Assembly (NCBI GenBank): GCA_039707465.1
Contig: CM077645.1
Location: 140,821,503 to 140,885,502, forward strand
Direction: 5' to 3'
From: Rhabdophis nuchalis
Lineage: Eukaryota; Chordata; Lepidosauria; Squamata; Natricidae
Length of the DNA: 64,000 nucleotides
Shown: piece by piece, positions 22,085 to 34,410 of the stretch
Numbering within the stretch: the first letter of the stretch is position 1
Layout: each line of letters begins with the position of its first letter
Notes under the pieces: model-generated
The model's input: only the letters and a program-made list of their open reading frames with translations
Databases searched by the model: none
Told to the model about the DNA's origin: nothing
Position numbers and translations under genes: made by a program

Positions 22085-22399
22085 ACTTTCATTTTCATTT
22101 TATGGGACTTCTATACCGTGCCACTCTCCCAAAAAGGGACTCGGGCGGTGCACAGGAAACTAAAAACATGAATATAAACATATACCAAAAAGAATAAATC
22201 ATAAATAATCGATAAAATCTTATTAAATTAAACTATACCCTGTGCTAAAAACAGTGTAAAAACCCATTTGTTAAAACTTAATTTAATTTAATTTAATTTA
22301 AAATCAGTCGGTAAAATAATCTCGGGGAATTAGGCCAGGCCAGCTAAACGAAAGAAATGTGTCTTTAGATGTTGGCGGAAGAGGCGGAGGTCCGTGATG
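22085..22399 (-). mobile_element. L2-like LINE 3' end, in Bov-B
   Basis: On the minus strand: C-terminal codons (cggacctccgcctcttccgc, then ctggcctggcctaa-type end), 3' UTR with caccgcccgagtccctttttg and a degenerate A/T tail at 22085-22100. It is a very short, 5'-truncated copy sitting inside the Bov-B sequence. Confidence 0.75.
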
Positions 22400-22645
22400 T
22401 TTGATCACTTAATGAGAAGGAAGGACTCACTGGAGAAGAGCCTAATGCTGGGAAAGATTGAGGGCAAAAGAAGAAAGGAATTACAGAGAATGGGGTGGCT
22501 GGATGGAGTCACTGCAGCAGTAAACATGAGCTTAAATGCACTCCAAGGGATGGTAGAGGACAGGAAGGCCTGGAGGAATATTTTCCCTGAGGTCGTGATG
22601 GGTCAGACACGACTGCACAACCAAAAACAACAAGGAAGAAAGAAC

Positions 22646-24120
22646 ATGTTATATGAAGAACAGAAGCTTTTAGAAGAAAAAAGATAAGTATGGCCAGGTA
22701 AACTTTAACTTGTCAGGCATTTTTTCAACACATTTTACTTCACTCCTTTGCATGGCTATGTGACAAATATGCTTACTTTTGTAGGTAACCTTCAGGTATT
22801 GGAGGGAAAGGGCAAGTTGAAAGAGAAAAAATAGATTTGAATAGATGGAAAATGGCAAATAATAGCAGTGTTACAGGTCAAAGGATCCTGAATAGCTCAG
22901 AAGGGTGAGATCACACTCTCTCTCTCAGTCCACCACACCTCACAGAGTAGTTGTGAATATTATGTTTGATGTCTTGAGTTACTTATGAACATGAGCAAGA
23001 CTGGATAAAATCAAACAAATTACCAAATAAATAAAATTGCTATGTAAACATGAAGACTTTCTTGGCCTGAACTGAGATCCTAGCAATGACATGGCATATT
23101 TTGGGGGCAAAAAATATGGTTTTCCACTGTCTTATGAATGATTTTCCAAATTTCCAATCTAATCTACAGTCTTGGGATTTCGAGGTCATTTTCCACTCAA
23201 GTATCAAGCAGGTCTGAAGCTTCTTAGGTTCCCTAACCCCAAATTATTTGTAATCACCTAACCAATTTCTCATAAATGTAGAGCCAAGCAATTTTCCTCT
23301 GCATTACCCAAACAAATTTCTCCTTGGATAAGATACTATTTTAAACAAGCAAACATGCTAAATTCTGTCCCAGCTAGCCATTTGAAGGCTGGTAATCATA
23401 CTTGGTAGCCTTGGGAATAAGCAATAGTGTTCCTGGTTAGGAAAATAGAAATAGGCAGTTAAAACCAGAAACCTTTCTGCATCACATGATGGTTGCTTTG
23501 AAATTGATAATACTGTATATGGCTTTGTATAAGCTTGATTTAGTTTGAATCAATAAAGTCCTTAAAACTGCTTGGCAGTGCATAGTGCCACTATCCTACT
23601 ATTTTACTAGTTCTAATCCAGGAGCACTACTTTAGTTCTGCTCAAAGGCTTTTTTCTCCCAGTTTCACTAACAATAAATCTTTCAAACTGATTACAAAGC
23701 TTTTGCAGCATTCTAAGTGTAATTTTGGCCTGTCCAGTTTTGCTAATGTTTTGTGTGATTTATATTTATACCAATGGGCAAATCTGTTAAGTGCTTTGTC
23801 TTGCTCTTTTTCCATGCTGTTTTATACATACTTTCCAAACATTGATTCATCACACATCAGCTATGCAATGAGGTATAGAACTGAAGTATGTCATGTTGTG
23901 TTTTGTCATGTCATGTCATATTAATATGTGTTAGGAGTTGAAGAGTATGTTACCTTCACAATCACAGTGGCAAATATCACTGGAATTACTATTTTGTTTT
24001 CTGTTTCCCCTTGATAGTTTTAAGTGTGACACTATCATTCTAAAGTAAAAGTTTACACTATGTCTGTGCATTAACTTATGTCTATGCACACATACTGAAC
24101 ATAAATAGAAAAACAGTATA
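22646..24120. other. No recognised feature; possible old SINE
   Basis: Around 22880-23040 phrases such as ctctcagtccaccacacctc then acagagtagttgtgaatatt resemble a diverged reptile SINE 3' region, but the match is too weak to call. The rest shows nothing recognisable. A (TCATG)-rich patch lies near 23895-23920. Confidence 0.3.
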
Positions 24121-24180
24121 GAGAGAGATGGAGAGAGAGAGAGAGAGACAGAGACAGACAGAGACAGACAGAGACAGAGA
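24121..24180. repeat. (GA)n/(CAGA)n microsatellite
   Basis: GA dinucleotides followed by gacagacagagacaga units. Confidence 0.9.
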
Positions 24181-24710
24181 TATGAAAGGGGTCTGGTTCT
24201 TGAGCTGGAAAAGAATACACAAGGACCACTGCTTGAAAATAAGAATTTATTTCCAAAACCACAACACAGAGGTTAGCTTCCAAAAAGCTAGGCTATGGAG
24301 TTTGGCATTGGGGTCCAAGATTGTTTATAGGGAAGATTATTTGTGTATGTGTGTTTTGTGTTGATCTGATGGCTGTGTGGTTTAAGATAAGTCTGTATGG
24401 ATATGTAGAGCATTTGTTTGAATACAATGATTCTTTCCTTATTCATGTCTGGATAGGGGTTGTTGAATATTAAATTTCATATAGCGATGGAATAGGGTTC
24501 CATTGCAATGCCTTTTGTTAATCTGCTTCTGGCTTGATTGAATTGCTACTACTGCAGCAGATCCTTTTAGCTGCAGTGATTAGTCTTGAAACATAGTATT
24601 TGTTTTGCATATTTTTGCAATATGGTTTCCTAGTGTTACTGGCAAGTCAAATTCAAATTTCTAAAGGGGTTTTCTAAGGGGGCATAATGAAAATTTACCA
24701 GATGGATAGA

Positions 24711-24718
24711 TATATGAT

Positions 24719-24794
<76 letters not shown>

Positions 24795-24797
24795 TAG
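24711..24797. repeat. (GATA)n microsatellite
   Basis: About 20 GATA units. GATA/GACA arrays are the main component of the Bkm satellite first described in snakes and enriched on sex chromosomes. One array alone is not evidence of sex linkage. Confidence 0.95.
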
Positions 24798-25264
24798 ATT
24801 GAGACGGGGAGGGAGAGAGAGAAAATTATTCTTAGGTATGTATATATGGGATTGTAGTTTTGTATGTTAAAACTATTTTTTTAGATATCTCATCCTCCCA
24901 TTTTCCTCTAGAACTATAATTCTCAATGGACCCAAGCCACACATTGTCTTGTGTCACCTAATGACAAGTACAACCAACTATATCCACACATGACAAATGG
25001 AAGCTGACTGGTTTATAGTGTTGTTATCTATAGTACAGGAATATCCCCAGATTGCTTGTCTCCCCTTAGGAACAAACAAATAAGGCTCTATAGAACTGGG
25101 ATGGTGGTGGTAATGGGGATGGTCAGGCTTATGACTTTTATGGCTCTACTAGGATTCAAGGCTAGTCCCCCACTTGATCCTTCACCCTTGCCCGGTTTTC
25201 CAATGCCTATTTTGAACCTTCATGGATGAAAATAAATTCTGATCATGAGTGCAGAGGCATTCAC

Positions 25265-25605
25265 ACGATAATGCAGAAGAGCCTTCTCCATGGTGGTTCC
25301 CTCCCTCTGGACCATTATACTTCCAGAAATTAGACTGGCTCTTACTCTAACAGTTTTTTAGAAGGTCCTGAAGAAGTGCTTCTTCCAGCAGGCCTGGGGA
25401 ATCCAGAATGAGATGGAGCCCATTAAATAGCTGGTATGAATGTGTATTGTTACCAGGGTAGGGTGATGGTGGGAATTACTATTGTGTTATTTGCAATTGA
25501 TATTATTTTTATTTCTTTTATATTGTGCTTTTATGTCCTGTAAGCCACCTTGAGTTATCATGCATGAGTGGCAATATATATTTTCTAAATAAATAAATTA
25601 CATTT
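25265..25605 (+). mobile_element. Old L2-like LINE 3' end
   Basis: Diverged blocks agree with an L2 C-terminus and 3' UTR: gagccttctccatggtggtt, tccctctggaccattatact, gtgcttcttccagcaggcct, and the end taagccaccttgagttatca followed by tttctaaataaataaatta. This subfamily differs from the young L2 copies in this window and appears much older. Confidence 0.6.
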
Positions 25606-25815
25606 TTTCAGGATGTTGAGCAAATTAGGGACTATTTCAGATATTTATTTTATTTCAGATAAAATAAACTCTGATGCTTCTGAAAGTAAGGGTTAAAATG
25701 TACAAGTAAAGGTAGGGTAGAACTGTGAATATAGCTCTTGAAGAGTACATCTCTTTTTATAAGCCAGACACACAGTAGTATATAAAGGAGACTATTTTAG
25801 GAAACATCAGTTCTG

Positions 25816-26165
25816 ACCTAGAAACCAGGAGACTGTGAGTTCCAAGCCTGCCATAGGCATAAAACCCTGAGTGACATTGGTCCAGATATTCTGTCTCAAC
25901 ACAATCCACCTCTTGGGTGGAAATAGTAGACATGACCTGGTTTCAACTTTGAATTGTGTATTAAAATGCTGAATAAAATCTAATCCTCATTGTCATCATC
26001 AGTTCAAAGTATGGAATCTTGCTAGGTAACTTTGGGTGAGTTGCTCATTCTTAGTCAGACCAACCTTACAGGATTTTTGTAATGAAGGAAAATGGAGGCA
26101 GGATTTTTATGAAAAATGTTTTGAGCTCCTAGAGCAAAGGCAGGATATAATTAATTTTAAAAGGT
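25816..26165 (+). mobile_element. Probable old tRNA-derived SINE fragments
   Basis: Two stretches resemble a CORE/MIR-like reptile SINE: gaaaccaggagactgtgagt near 25820 and ctaggtaactttgggtgagt near 26025, then a 3' part gagcaaaggcaggatataat. Both are strongly diverged. A related fragment may lie at 59768-59960. Tentative. Confidence 0.4.
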
Positions 26166-26313
26166 ATTTTGGAGTTCAGTCATGATCTATGGATGTCATC
26201 AACCACCATGTCTATTTAGTTGTATCATTTCAATCGGCACTGAAGGATTCCAGCATTTTTGCATTGTAAGATCAGCCAAGAATCACTAATTTCAGAACTC
26301 AGGATCTATACAC

Positions 26314-26801
<488 letters not shown>

Positions 26802-27780
26802 ACAGCAAATCCGAAAAGTTGTTGATCAGAGTTAAAGAGATTTATAAGATGTAACTGAGGTTTGATTAATTTTTGCAGCCCAATGAAAAACAATAGTCTG
26901 CTGGACATGATTCTGTTTTAATGAATATATTGTACAGCATATTTGTTCATGCTTAATGATTAAAGATAGCTATGGAGATCCATCAACTGTTTGTCAAGGG
27001 GTCTGAGAACCAAAAATGTCATATTGCCCTGTCAGAGGGAATTTAATAACTTATGCAAATGACCCCAGAAAATAATCCATTTTTACTTTTAAATTTCAAT
27101 TAATAATTTGTGAAGCATTACAAAAACCAGGGTTCTGATTGTTTGCTATGATGCAGGGAATTAAAGGGTTATGGATCAAGTCTAATATGTTTTTTTTTTA
27201 AATTTCTTCAGAATATAATAAATCCTTTATGAGGAATATTTAGATTTGTAAACAAAATCAGAGTTATATTTCTTGTAATGACAATTGTGTTTCACTTATA
27301 TGCAACATGTGGGGAAAAATCCATTGTGGTATAATGACTGGGGTAATTGTATTAAGGGAAAGGAAAGGATGTAGACAGTGGAACACTCAATAGGCAAAAG
27401 GTGTTGATTGTACACAATTTACCTTAAATACCTTTCTTTCTCTATGCTGTGCACTTAAGAAAAAGAAAAGAATGTAGAATTTTTGTGCTTTACAAGACAA
27501 TTCTATGCAGTTTGAGAGATTCTAAGAATCCAAGTCACACTTAAATGAAAAAACAAAAAAAGATGTTATTGATAATATATTATTCACTGATTATTGATAA
27601 TATCTTACTCACTGATCTGCAAGGAAGGACTCATTATCTTGCAATGGGGAATAGCGTGGGACAGAAGCATCCTGATATATGGAATCCTTGGATGAGCTTC
27701 AGCATCCATACCCTGGAGCAGAAGGCAATAGATTGATTATACTAAGAGCATGTTATCCAAAACCATGTTAGGGATTAGAA
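26802..27780. other. No recognised feature
   Basis: AT-rich sequence without recognised genes or repeats. A 19-base direct repeat containing ttattgataatat occurs near 27566-27605. Confidence 0.5.
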
Positions 27781-27784
27781 GATA

Positions 27785-28205
27785 CAAGTACTTTTTGACT
27801 TACTACCATTTTTGACCCTGGTTATGTAGGTCAAAAGTCATGATGGTCATAAACAGAACCACCATGTGATTAGATACAATTTTATGATATTTTTGCTTCA
27901 GGCATTAAGCAAATGCTACAGTTGTTAAACAAACCCATTATTTCCTATAGACTAGGGAGTGGGAGAGGGTTTGCCAGAAAATGGAAGTAAATACTAATTT
28001 CCAGAAAAATCTTTGTTAATCACAGTCACATGACCATGGGGCACTACAAATGGCCAAAATATGGGCTTATTGTTGAGTGGCCAAAATGCAGTTATGTGAC
28101 CACATGGATACCAATGTCAGAACTTTGAAATCTGGTAAATAGCTTTTCAGAGGTCCAGCATAACCTCAAGGGGTTGCTAAGCAAATGATTGTAAGTCAAT
28201 GTTAC
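27785..28205. mobile_element. Possible TIR DNA transposon relic
   Basis: The left end tactttttgacttactacc and the right end gattgtaagtcaatgttact are loosely inverted. Internal phrases such as cacatgaccatggggcacta and atgtgaccacatgg resemble the family at 18890-19265. The copy is old and boundaries are approximate. Confidence 0.4.
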
Positions 28206-28299
28206 TTCTAATTACCTTGCCCAACCAATATATGCAGGCCCTAAATTGTTTGTCCTGAAGATGCTAACAGTTTCCTCCCAATTATCTCAAAATCAGTGT

Positions 28300-28615
28300 T
28301 TGCATGAAATTTAGATTGAATCAAAGGTGAACATTTAATCCAAAATGTTGCAAGATTATTAGCTTGCAATATTTATTGTGTGATAATTTTCAATGGGGTA
28401 TTCCCTCAGACTACAGTGGTAGACTAGGCTTAGTGGGCCATGATTAAAACCAACTCTGGGCACTAAAAATTCAATAAGTGACTTTGGGCCAAATTGGGAT
28501 ATTTTTTTAGTGAGGTAAAATTAGAGTTATGTTAAGCATGTACACCACTCAGGCAGAACATGAATTTCTTCAAGAAATAAATAAATCTACCTATCAACTA
28601 TAGAAATATTGGTGA
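28300..28615. other. No recognised feature
   Basis: Ordinary sequence, with a possible diverged SINE phrase (gtgactttgggccaaattgg) near 28480. Confidence 0.35.
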
Positions 28616-28618
28616 AGT

Positions 28619-29648
28619 ACCATGTTTCCCCGAAATTACGACATGTCCAACTAATAAGGCCATGCCACATTTTTCCTCATGGGCAAAAATGTAAGCCCAC
28701 CCCCACAAATAAGCCCCCTGGACAACCCCGCCTCTGGCCAGACAAAGCACCATTCACTGACCTAGGGAATATCTCTAAGGTGCCAAGTCATGTGGCGCTC
28801 TGCCTGCCCCCCAGCTCCTGAGGCTTGGCACATTCGGGATACCCCCTAGGCCAATGCATGGAGCTCTGCCTGGCTGGAGAGGGGGGTTGCGCAAGCACCT
28901 GCTCTGCCCCCAGCTCGCATGCCTCCCAGCCTTACCATGCCCTTGGCCAGCTCTCCTTGCAGGACTAGGGCACCACCGCCGCTACTGCTATCAAGGTCCA
29001 AGTAAAACTTCTTCTCCGGCTTCCAAACTCTGGAACTTGGCTTCCGATTCTTCTAGCAGCAGCTGCTCTAGGAGTGTGTTCTATGTTTATGGGCAGTCTT
29101 CTGGCAGCTAGAAGAATTGGAAGCAGAGTTCCGAAGTTTGAAAGCAGGAGAAGAAGTTTTACTTGGAGCTTGTCGACAGCACCAGTGGCGCCAGTGGTGC
29201 CATAGTCCTGCAAGGAGAGCTGACCAAAGGCATGGTGAGGCTTGGAGGCATGCAAACTGGGGGTGGAGCAGGAACTGGTGCAACCCCCCTCTCCAGCCAG
29301 GCAGAGCTCCATGCATTGACCTAGGGTGTATTCCAAATGTGCCAAGCCATGGGAGCTGGGGGGTGGGCCGAATACCACATGGCTTGGCACCTTAGGGATA
29401 CTCCCTAGGTCAGTGAATAGTGCTCTGCCCAGCTAGAGAGGGGGTTTGCCGGGTGGCTGTTTATGAGCATGGGCACCTCATGGCTGCTTCACCCCTGAGG
29501 CTGTGCCCGGCTCTTCGGGAGCCCAGTCGCAAGGGAGCAGCCGCCTGGCAACCCCAAAACAATAAGCCCTCCCCCTCTAATAAGCCCAAGCCCATGTTTT
29601 GTGGGTCAAAAAAAATAAGACCCTGTTGTATTTTCAGGGAAACATGGT
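28619..29648. mobile_element. 1.03-kb foldback DNA element
   Basis: The ends accatgtttccccgaaatta and ttttcagggaaacatggt are inverted. A 3-bp flank agt occurs at 28616-28618 and 29649-29651. Interior arms (about 28740-29060 and 29100-29440) are inverted copies: tgcatggagctctgcctggc on one arm and gccaggcagagctccatgca on the other, and likewise aagtaaaacttcttctccgg against aggagaagaagttttacttg. The GC content is far above the surroundings. The arms have diverged, so it is not recent. No transposase is seen; short frames on both strands are by-products of the inverted structure. Confidence 0.75.
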
Positions 29649-29654
29649 AGTATT

Positions 29655-29908
29655 TTAGTGCCATGGTGGTACAGTGATTAGAATGCAGTCCTGCAGCTAC
29701 TTCTGCTGACTGCTGGCTACCTGCAATTTGGCAGATCAAATCTCACCAGGCTCAAGGTTGACTCAGCCTTCCATCCTTCCATGGTGGATAAAATGAGGAC
29801 CCAGATTGTTGGGGGCAATATGCTGACTCTGTAAACTGCTTAGAGAGGGCTGTAAAAGCACTGTAAATTGGTATACAAGTCTAAGTGCTATTGCTATTGC
29901 TATAAAAG
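29655..29908 (+). mobile_element. Sauria SINE, nearly full length
   Basis: The diagnostic order is present: tRNA-related head ggtggtacagtgattagaat, gcagctacttctgctgactg, ggcagatcaaatctcaccag (B box area), aaggttgactcagccttcca, aaaatgaggacccagattgt, and the Bov-B-like tail ctgtaaactgcttagagagg then gtctaagtgctattgctatt. This SINE family is specific to squamates and uses Bov-B for mobilisation; a Bov-B fragment is present at 21610-22645. It abuts the foldback element's right flank. Confidence 0.92.
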
Positions 29909-30221
29909 TTTATAGAATCCCAATAAGCTAAATGCAGGAAATCTCCCGTTCTTTTCATCAGCAGAGAAATTTTAAAAGCAGATCTCAACCACTGCAGTTT
30001 TCAACAAACTTTTTGCTTAACATTAGAAGTTCTTGATTTCTGGTTTGGGTCAGTATTATAATTCAGTAATAAAGCAGATTCTTAGTCTGCCTATGATTGC
30101 TGTTTCAATCCCCTACAATTTGAAGGGTGGCATAAAAACCTCTGCCTGAAATATTAGCTAGCTTCTTTCTAGTCATTGTCAATAAACCCAAAGTTATTTG
30201 GATGATTGACATGGCAAATAA

Positions 30222-30294
30222 AATGAATGAATGAATGAATGAATGAATGAATGAATGAATGAATGAATGAATGAATGAATGAATGAATGAATGA
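30222..30294. repeat. (GAAT)n microsatellite
   Basis: About 18 nearly perfect tetranucleotide units. Confidence 0.95.
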
Positions 30295-30307
30295 TATTGA
30301 TCTAAAA

Positions 30308-30432
30308 CAGGGGTTCCCAAACTTGGCAACTTTAAGACTTGTGGACTTCAACTCCCAGAATTCTCCAGCCAGCATAGAATTCTGGGAGTTGAAGTCCACA
30401 AGTCTTAAAGTTGCCAAGTTTGGGAACCCCTG
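30308..30432. mobile_element. Palindromic hAT MITE, 125 bp
   Basis: Starts caggggttcccaaacttggc and ends with its reverse complement; nearly the whole element is one palindrome with a few central bases unpaired. It is flanked by exact 8-bp duplications atctaaaa (30300-30307 and 30433-30440), the hAT signature. Related to the two 135-bp copies at 32274 and 38759. Confidence 0.93.
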
Positions 30433-30440
30433 ATCTAAAA

Positions 30441-32265
30441 CAATAGTCTTAGTATACGGTGTTTTTCTATGTTTCTGTGCATGTTTAAAAATGCGTAGAC
30501 CTCAAGGGCAGGTGTCACAGTGTAATCATAACTGGATAGCTTCTATATCTATCTTATTTCTTCAGACCTTTAAAAGCAAAACACCTAAAGAAAACAAGCA
30601 AGCAAGCAAAAAGCTCTCTTCATCACAGATACTACTGTTCCTTGCCCCCTGTAGTGTTTGAAATGAAATTTTTGTCTCCAAGGGGCTTAAATTTTTATGG
30701 AATATATTATGTGGCTATATTGTTTTCTTTTTTTAATGCTTTGATCCTGACTTACAAAGGGGGGGATTCTACGCCACTCAGAATAGGTTCTGATTGGAGT
30801 GGCCTTTATACCCAGCCAAAGAGTCACAATGTAAAGAGCAGAGACTAGAAGCACTTGTATAGATATCAGCAAATAGTATAGTAAAAAACTAGCATTCAGA
30901 AAATTTTCAGTTTCTTTTATGTTTCAAAAGGCCAGGCTTCAAAGAGATAGGATTGAAAGTGCCACGCATTGAAATGATTCTAAATTACAAGAATCATTAT
31001 TTATTTTTAGATAATATCAGGTGAAGGAGATTTTGAACCTATCAGAAATTTTAGAGTGATATATTAATGTTGTAACTGCTGAAGAATAGAATCTCCCAAT
31101 CTGCATGTTTTACATATTTTTGGTCTCATGAATGAAACGTTATACAAATAAGGTCTACATTCAGAGCAAAAGAAAAGGAAGAGAATATTTTTAGAGAAGA
31201 AAAACACTAAAAATCCCTTCAAGTCTTGCTATGATGCATCATCATAGTAGGGAAAAAAGGATTTGCCCCTTTTTTGTCCCCAAAAAAGCTTTTCCCCAGC
31301 ATGAGGAGGCAGCATTTAGAACCAAAGAATGTAAGGAGTGTCAGTTAAGAGTACAACTTCCCACATTGTCCCCAAGATGTGACAGTCATTCAAGTGTTCA
31401 GCTAAATATGTCAGGAAATGATATTAGGGCGCTTTGACATAGAGGTTGCTAAAGGCATGTTTGCTTAGTGAGAATGGCAAAGTAATGATTTCAGAAAGCA
31501 ATGGCAAATCATTCCATATTTTTCCAATACTATCTCGTAGGCAAGAAGAGGTGAATTGACAATATTGGACCAGATGATTGTCTCCTCAGGTAGGATGGCA
31601 CTCAACATGTTACTGAGGAAGAATTAAAGATCTACTGCACTATTTATGAAGTGGATGCATTACAATTTTCAATATATGTGGTTCTTGAGGTTGCCTTTCC
31701 AAAAAAGGAAAATAAAAGATGCAGACACAGAATTACATATTGCATAAGAAATAAACATGGAGAAATTCAATACGGTGAAAAAGTGAAATGAATGGACAAA
31801 TTGATATTCTAGGCAACAGTAAATTAAAATAAACTGGAATTGGACATTTCCAATAAGAAGATCATACTCAGTATTCAGGTCATAAAAGCATAGAAAGTAA
31901 AGTGTTGTTTTCATAATAAGGAAGAATGTAGCAAAGACACTATTTCAGTACAATGTTGTCAAGAAGCAAGAGTTTTTGCAGAAAACCTTCTAATATAGTG
32001 GTTATCCAAATTTGTGTTCCAATCACTGATGCAGAAGAAAATGAGGTGGATGAGTTTTAAGATCAAGTTCAATCTGAATTTGACACAATCTGCAAGCAAA
32101 GATGCGCTGATTGAAATTGTAGACCGGAATATCAAAATTAGAAATATAAGAAGGAAAATGTAGCAGAACAATTTATTAGTTTTTGCTAATCAAATACTTT
32201 TCATTGCTAACACAGTATTCAAACAACCAAAAATATTATATCGTATTAGAAAGAGAGAGGGAATA
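30441..32265. other. No recognised feature
   Basis: Nearly 1.8 kb of ordinary sequence; no recognised gene, RNA or repeat. Short minus-strand frames around 31669-32171 are hydrophobic because the region is AT-rich and carry no recognisable motif. Confidence 0.5.
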
Positions 32266-32273
32266 AGCTAGGG

Positions 32274-32408
32274 CAGGGGTCTGCAAAGTTGGCTCTTTTA
32301 AGTCTGGTGGATTTCAACTCCCAGAATTCCCCAGCCAGCCATGCCGGCTGGGGAATTCTGGGAGTTGGAGTCCACCAGTCTTAAAAGAGCCAACTTTGCA
32401 GACCCCTG
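32274..32408. mobile_element. Palindromic hAT MITE, 135 bp
   Basis: Starts caggggtctgcaaagttggc and ends gccaactttgcagacccctg. Arms pair almost perfectly through tcaactcccagaattcccca and its complement. Flanked by exact 8-bp duplications agctaggg (32266-32273 and 32409-32416). Confidence 0.95.
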
Positions 32409-32685
32409 AGCTAGGGTATTAATGCAATTCTAATAATCTAATGCTAAATATCAACAGAGAGCTAATACTGAAACTATTATTATACTCTATACTAAGAAGA
32501 AAACCCACTCCTTGGGACCAGTTAATAATGTCATGAATATCATGAATTATATTGCTCAGATTAATATTCAGACACTTTGAAATAAATATAGTAATTACAA
32601 TTATTAATCTTCAGAATATTGTCAGCTCCGTAGCTCAAATTCTACATCACAGGGAACACATAAATGCAGGTAATACATTATAGAG

Positions 32686-32699
32686 AAAAGAAAGAAAAA

Positions 32700-32762
<63 letters not shown>
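32686..32762. repeat. (AAAG)n microsatellite
   Basis: About 18 tetranucleotide units; creates an artefactual Ser/Phe/Leu frame on the minus strand. Confidence 0.95.
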
Positions 32763-32765
<3 letters not shown>

Positions 32766-33145
32766 TTGTAAAATATTCCATTTATTCCTCTAGGAATATT
32801 CACACATATTTCCATATATACACACATACATAAAGACAAATCCATACTTAACTGCCTTGAGCACAATATTTTATCTCTTTTCCTCAGAAACATCATTCAT
32901 GGTTATAAAAAGCAACTTATCTGCCAGTTAACACTTCTGTGGATCACCAACTTAAATCTCATACCACCTCGAAGTTCTAGCCATGAAAATGTTTTTATGC
33001 AATGCAGAAAAGTGACATGATTTGAGCTGTGCTGCATACTTTCTCTGTTGTGTCTTTTGAGGAAAAAAATGTAATGCAATGTAGAAATTTATAACCACAA
33101 AGCATTCACTTTTATTGACTATCCCTCTATGCATTTATAGCAAAA
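32763..33145. other. No recognised feature
   Basis: Nothing recognised between the microsatellite and the SINE fragment. Confidence 0.5.
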
Positions 33146-33146
33146 G

Positions 33147-33285
33147 CACTTAGACTTATACAGTATACCGCTTCATGGTGCTTTTACAATCCTCTCTAAG
33201 AGGTTAATAGAGTCAGCATATTGCCCCCCAACAATCTGAGTCTACATTTTACCCACCTCAGAAGGCGGAGTCAACTTTGACTCTG
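33147..33285 (-). mobile_element. Sauria SINE 3' fragment
   Basis: Minus-strand match to the 3' half of the Sauria SINE at 29655-29908: agcacttagacttatacagt (reverse of the tail), cctctctaagaggttaatag, gcatattgccccccaacaat and ttttacccacctcagaaggc. The tRNA-like head is missing. Confidence 0.85.
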
Positions 33286-33604
33286 CTCTGATTTTCTCCA
33301 TCTTTCCTTTAAGATTTGTGAAAAATATTTCATTGCCTACTCCTGTTTACTCTACTTTCTGCAGGATATTGTGGTGCAGATCTCTGCATTTCTGGTTTCC
33401 TACACACTAGGAATTTTGCTGCCTGCCTGCCTGCCTGGTATATATAGATTGTGTAGATGTCACACCTGTGCCAGGTACACCCCACGGAAATGTAAAAAAT
33501 TGTAAAAAAGGTAGGTAGATGAATACAGAGAGAGCAATGGGCCACAGTTATTATGTCATTCTTTATGACATAAAATACTCTGTCCATAAGATTCAAGGAG
33601 AAAT

Positions 33605-33860
33605 ACAGTAGGTAGGTACAGGGGTAGAGAGAGGGAGGGAGAAATGCAGTAGGTAGGTAGGTAGGTAGGTAGGTCCTTAGGTAGGTAGGTAGGTAGGTAG
33701 GTAGGTAGGTAGGTAGGTAGGTAGGTGGAGAAATACAGTAGGTAGGTAGGTATGTAGAGGGAGAGAGAGAGAGAGAGGGAAAAATACAGTAGGTAGGTAG
33801 GTAGGTAGGAAGGTAGAGGGAGAGAGGAAGAAATACAGTAAGTAGGTAGGTTGGGGGTTA
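33605..33860. repeat. (GTAG)n complex microsatellite/minisatellite
   Basis: Several blocks of GTAG units separated by a recurring spacer of the type gagggagagaggaagaaata then cagtaggtag. The higher-order repeat (a GTAG block plus agaaatacagta spacer) occurs at least five times, with unequal GTAG lengths. Confidence 0.9.
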
Positions 33861-34285
33861 TACGCTGGTTGTGTGTACGTGTTTGTGTGTGCAGGTGAAG
33901 ATCTACACACAGATTGGTTGGCCATTTAACCAGACTGGGCCACAGCAATGCGTGGCGGGGAACGGCTAGTTACAAATAAAGGAAGTTTACAGTTAGAGGG
34001 AGCTTACTGATATTTAATAAAATTTAATACTTTTGAAAGAAATATTCTCCTCCAATATATACATATACTGCATATTTCTTTTTCCCCTACAAATTTAGAC
34101 CCACACATGCCCAAATACACAAAGGGTGGAATTTATATGTAGAAACACTTAATGAAATCAATAGAATATAATGGCTTAACTGAGATTTCTCTTGCTTTTA
34201 AACTATTTTCCCTTGAGGAAACTCAGTATTGCTTCTTCCAATCTAACCATACTCTCATTTCCATTAATTATGGGCAACTGTTAGA

Positions 34286-34410
<125 letters not shown>

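Larger units (their letters stand above)
21610..22645 (+). mobile_element. Bov-B (RTE) LINE 3' fragment carrying two insertions
   Basis: Coding remnants of the Bov-B C-terminus: SGCESWTIRKAECQRIEAFD at 21622-21690, then after insertions SLEKSLMLGKIEGKRRKELQ at 22430 and RMGWLDGVTAAVNMSLNALQ, ending GQTRLHN near 22615. This fits the well-known end of the RTE/Bov-B ORF. The segments are separated by an hAT element (21708-21982) and an L2 3' end (22085-22399), both younger. The middle part includes ctggccagtcctagaggaga. Confidence 0.85.

Noticed and set aside
28854..29395. Several 76-141 residue frames on both strands
   Set aside because: All fall inside the foldback element and mirror one another because of its inverted arms.
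33605..33860. CRISPR-like repeat/spacer structure
   Set aside because: The repeats are microsatellite units with irregular spacing in a vertebrate genome.
33556..33948. 130-residue frame with Tyr-Leu-Pro-Thr repeats
   Set aside because: Artefact of the GTAG minisatellite.
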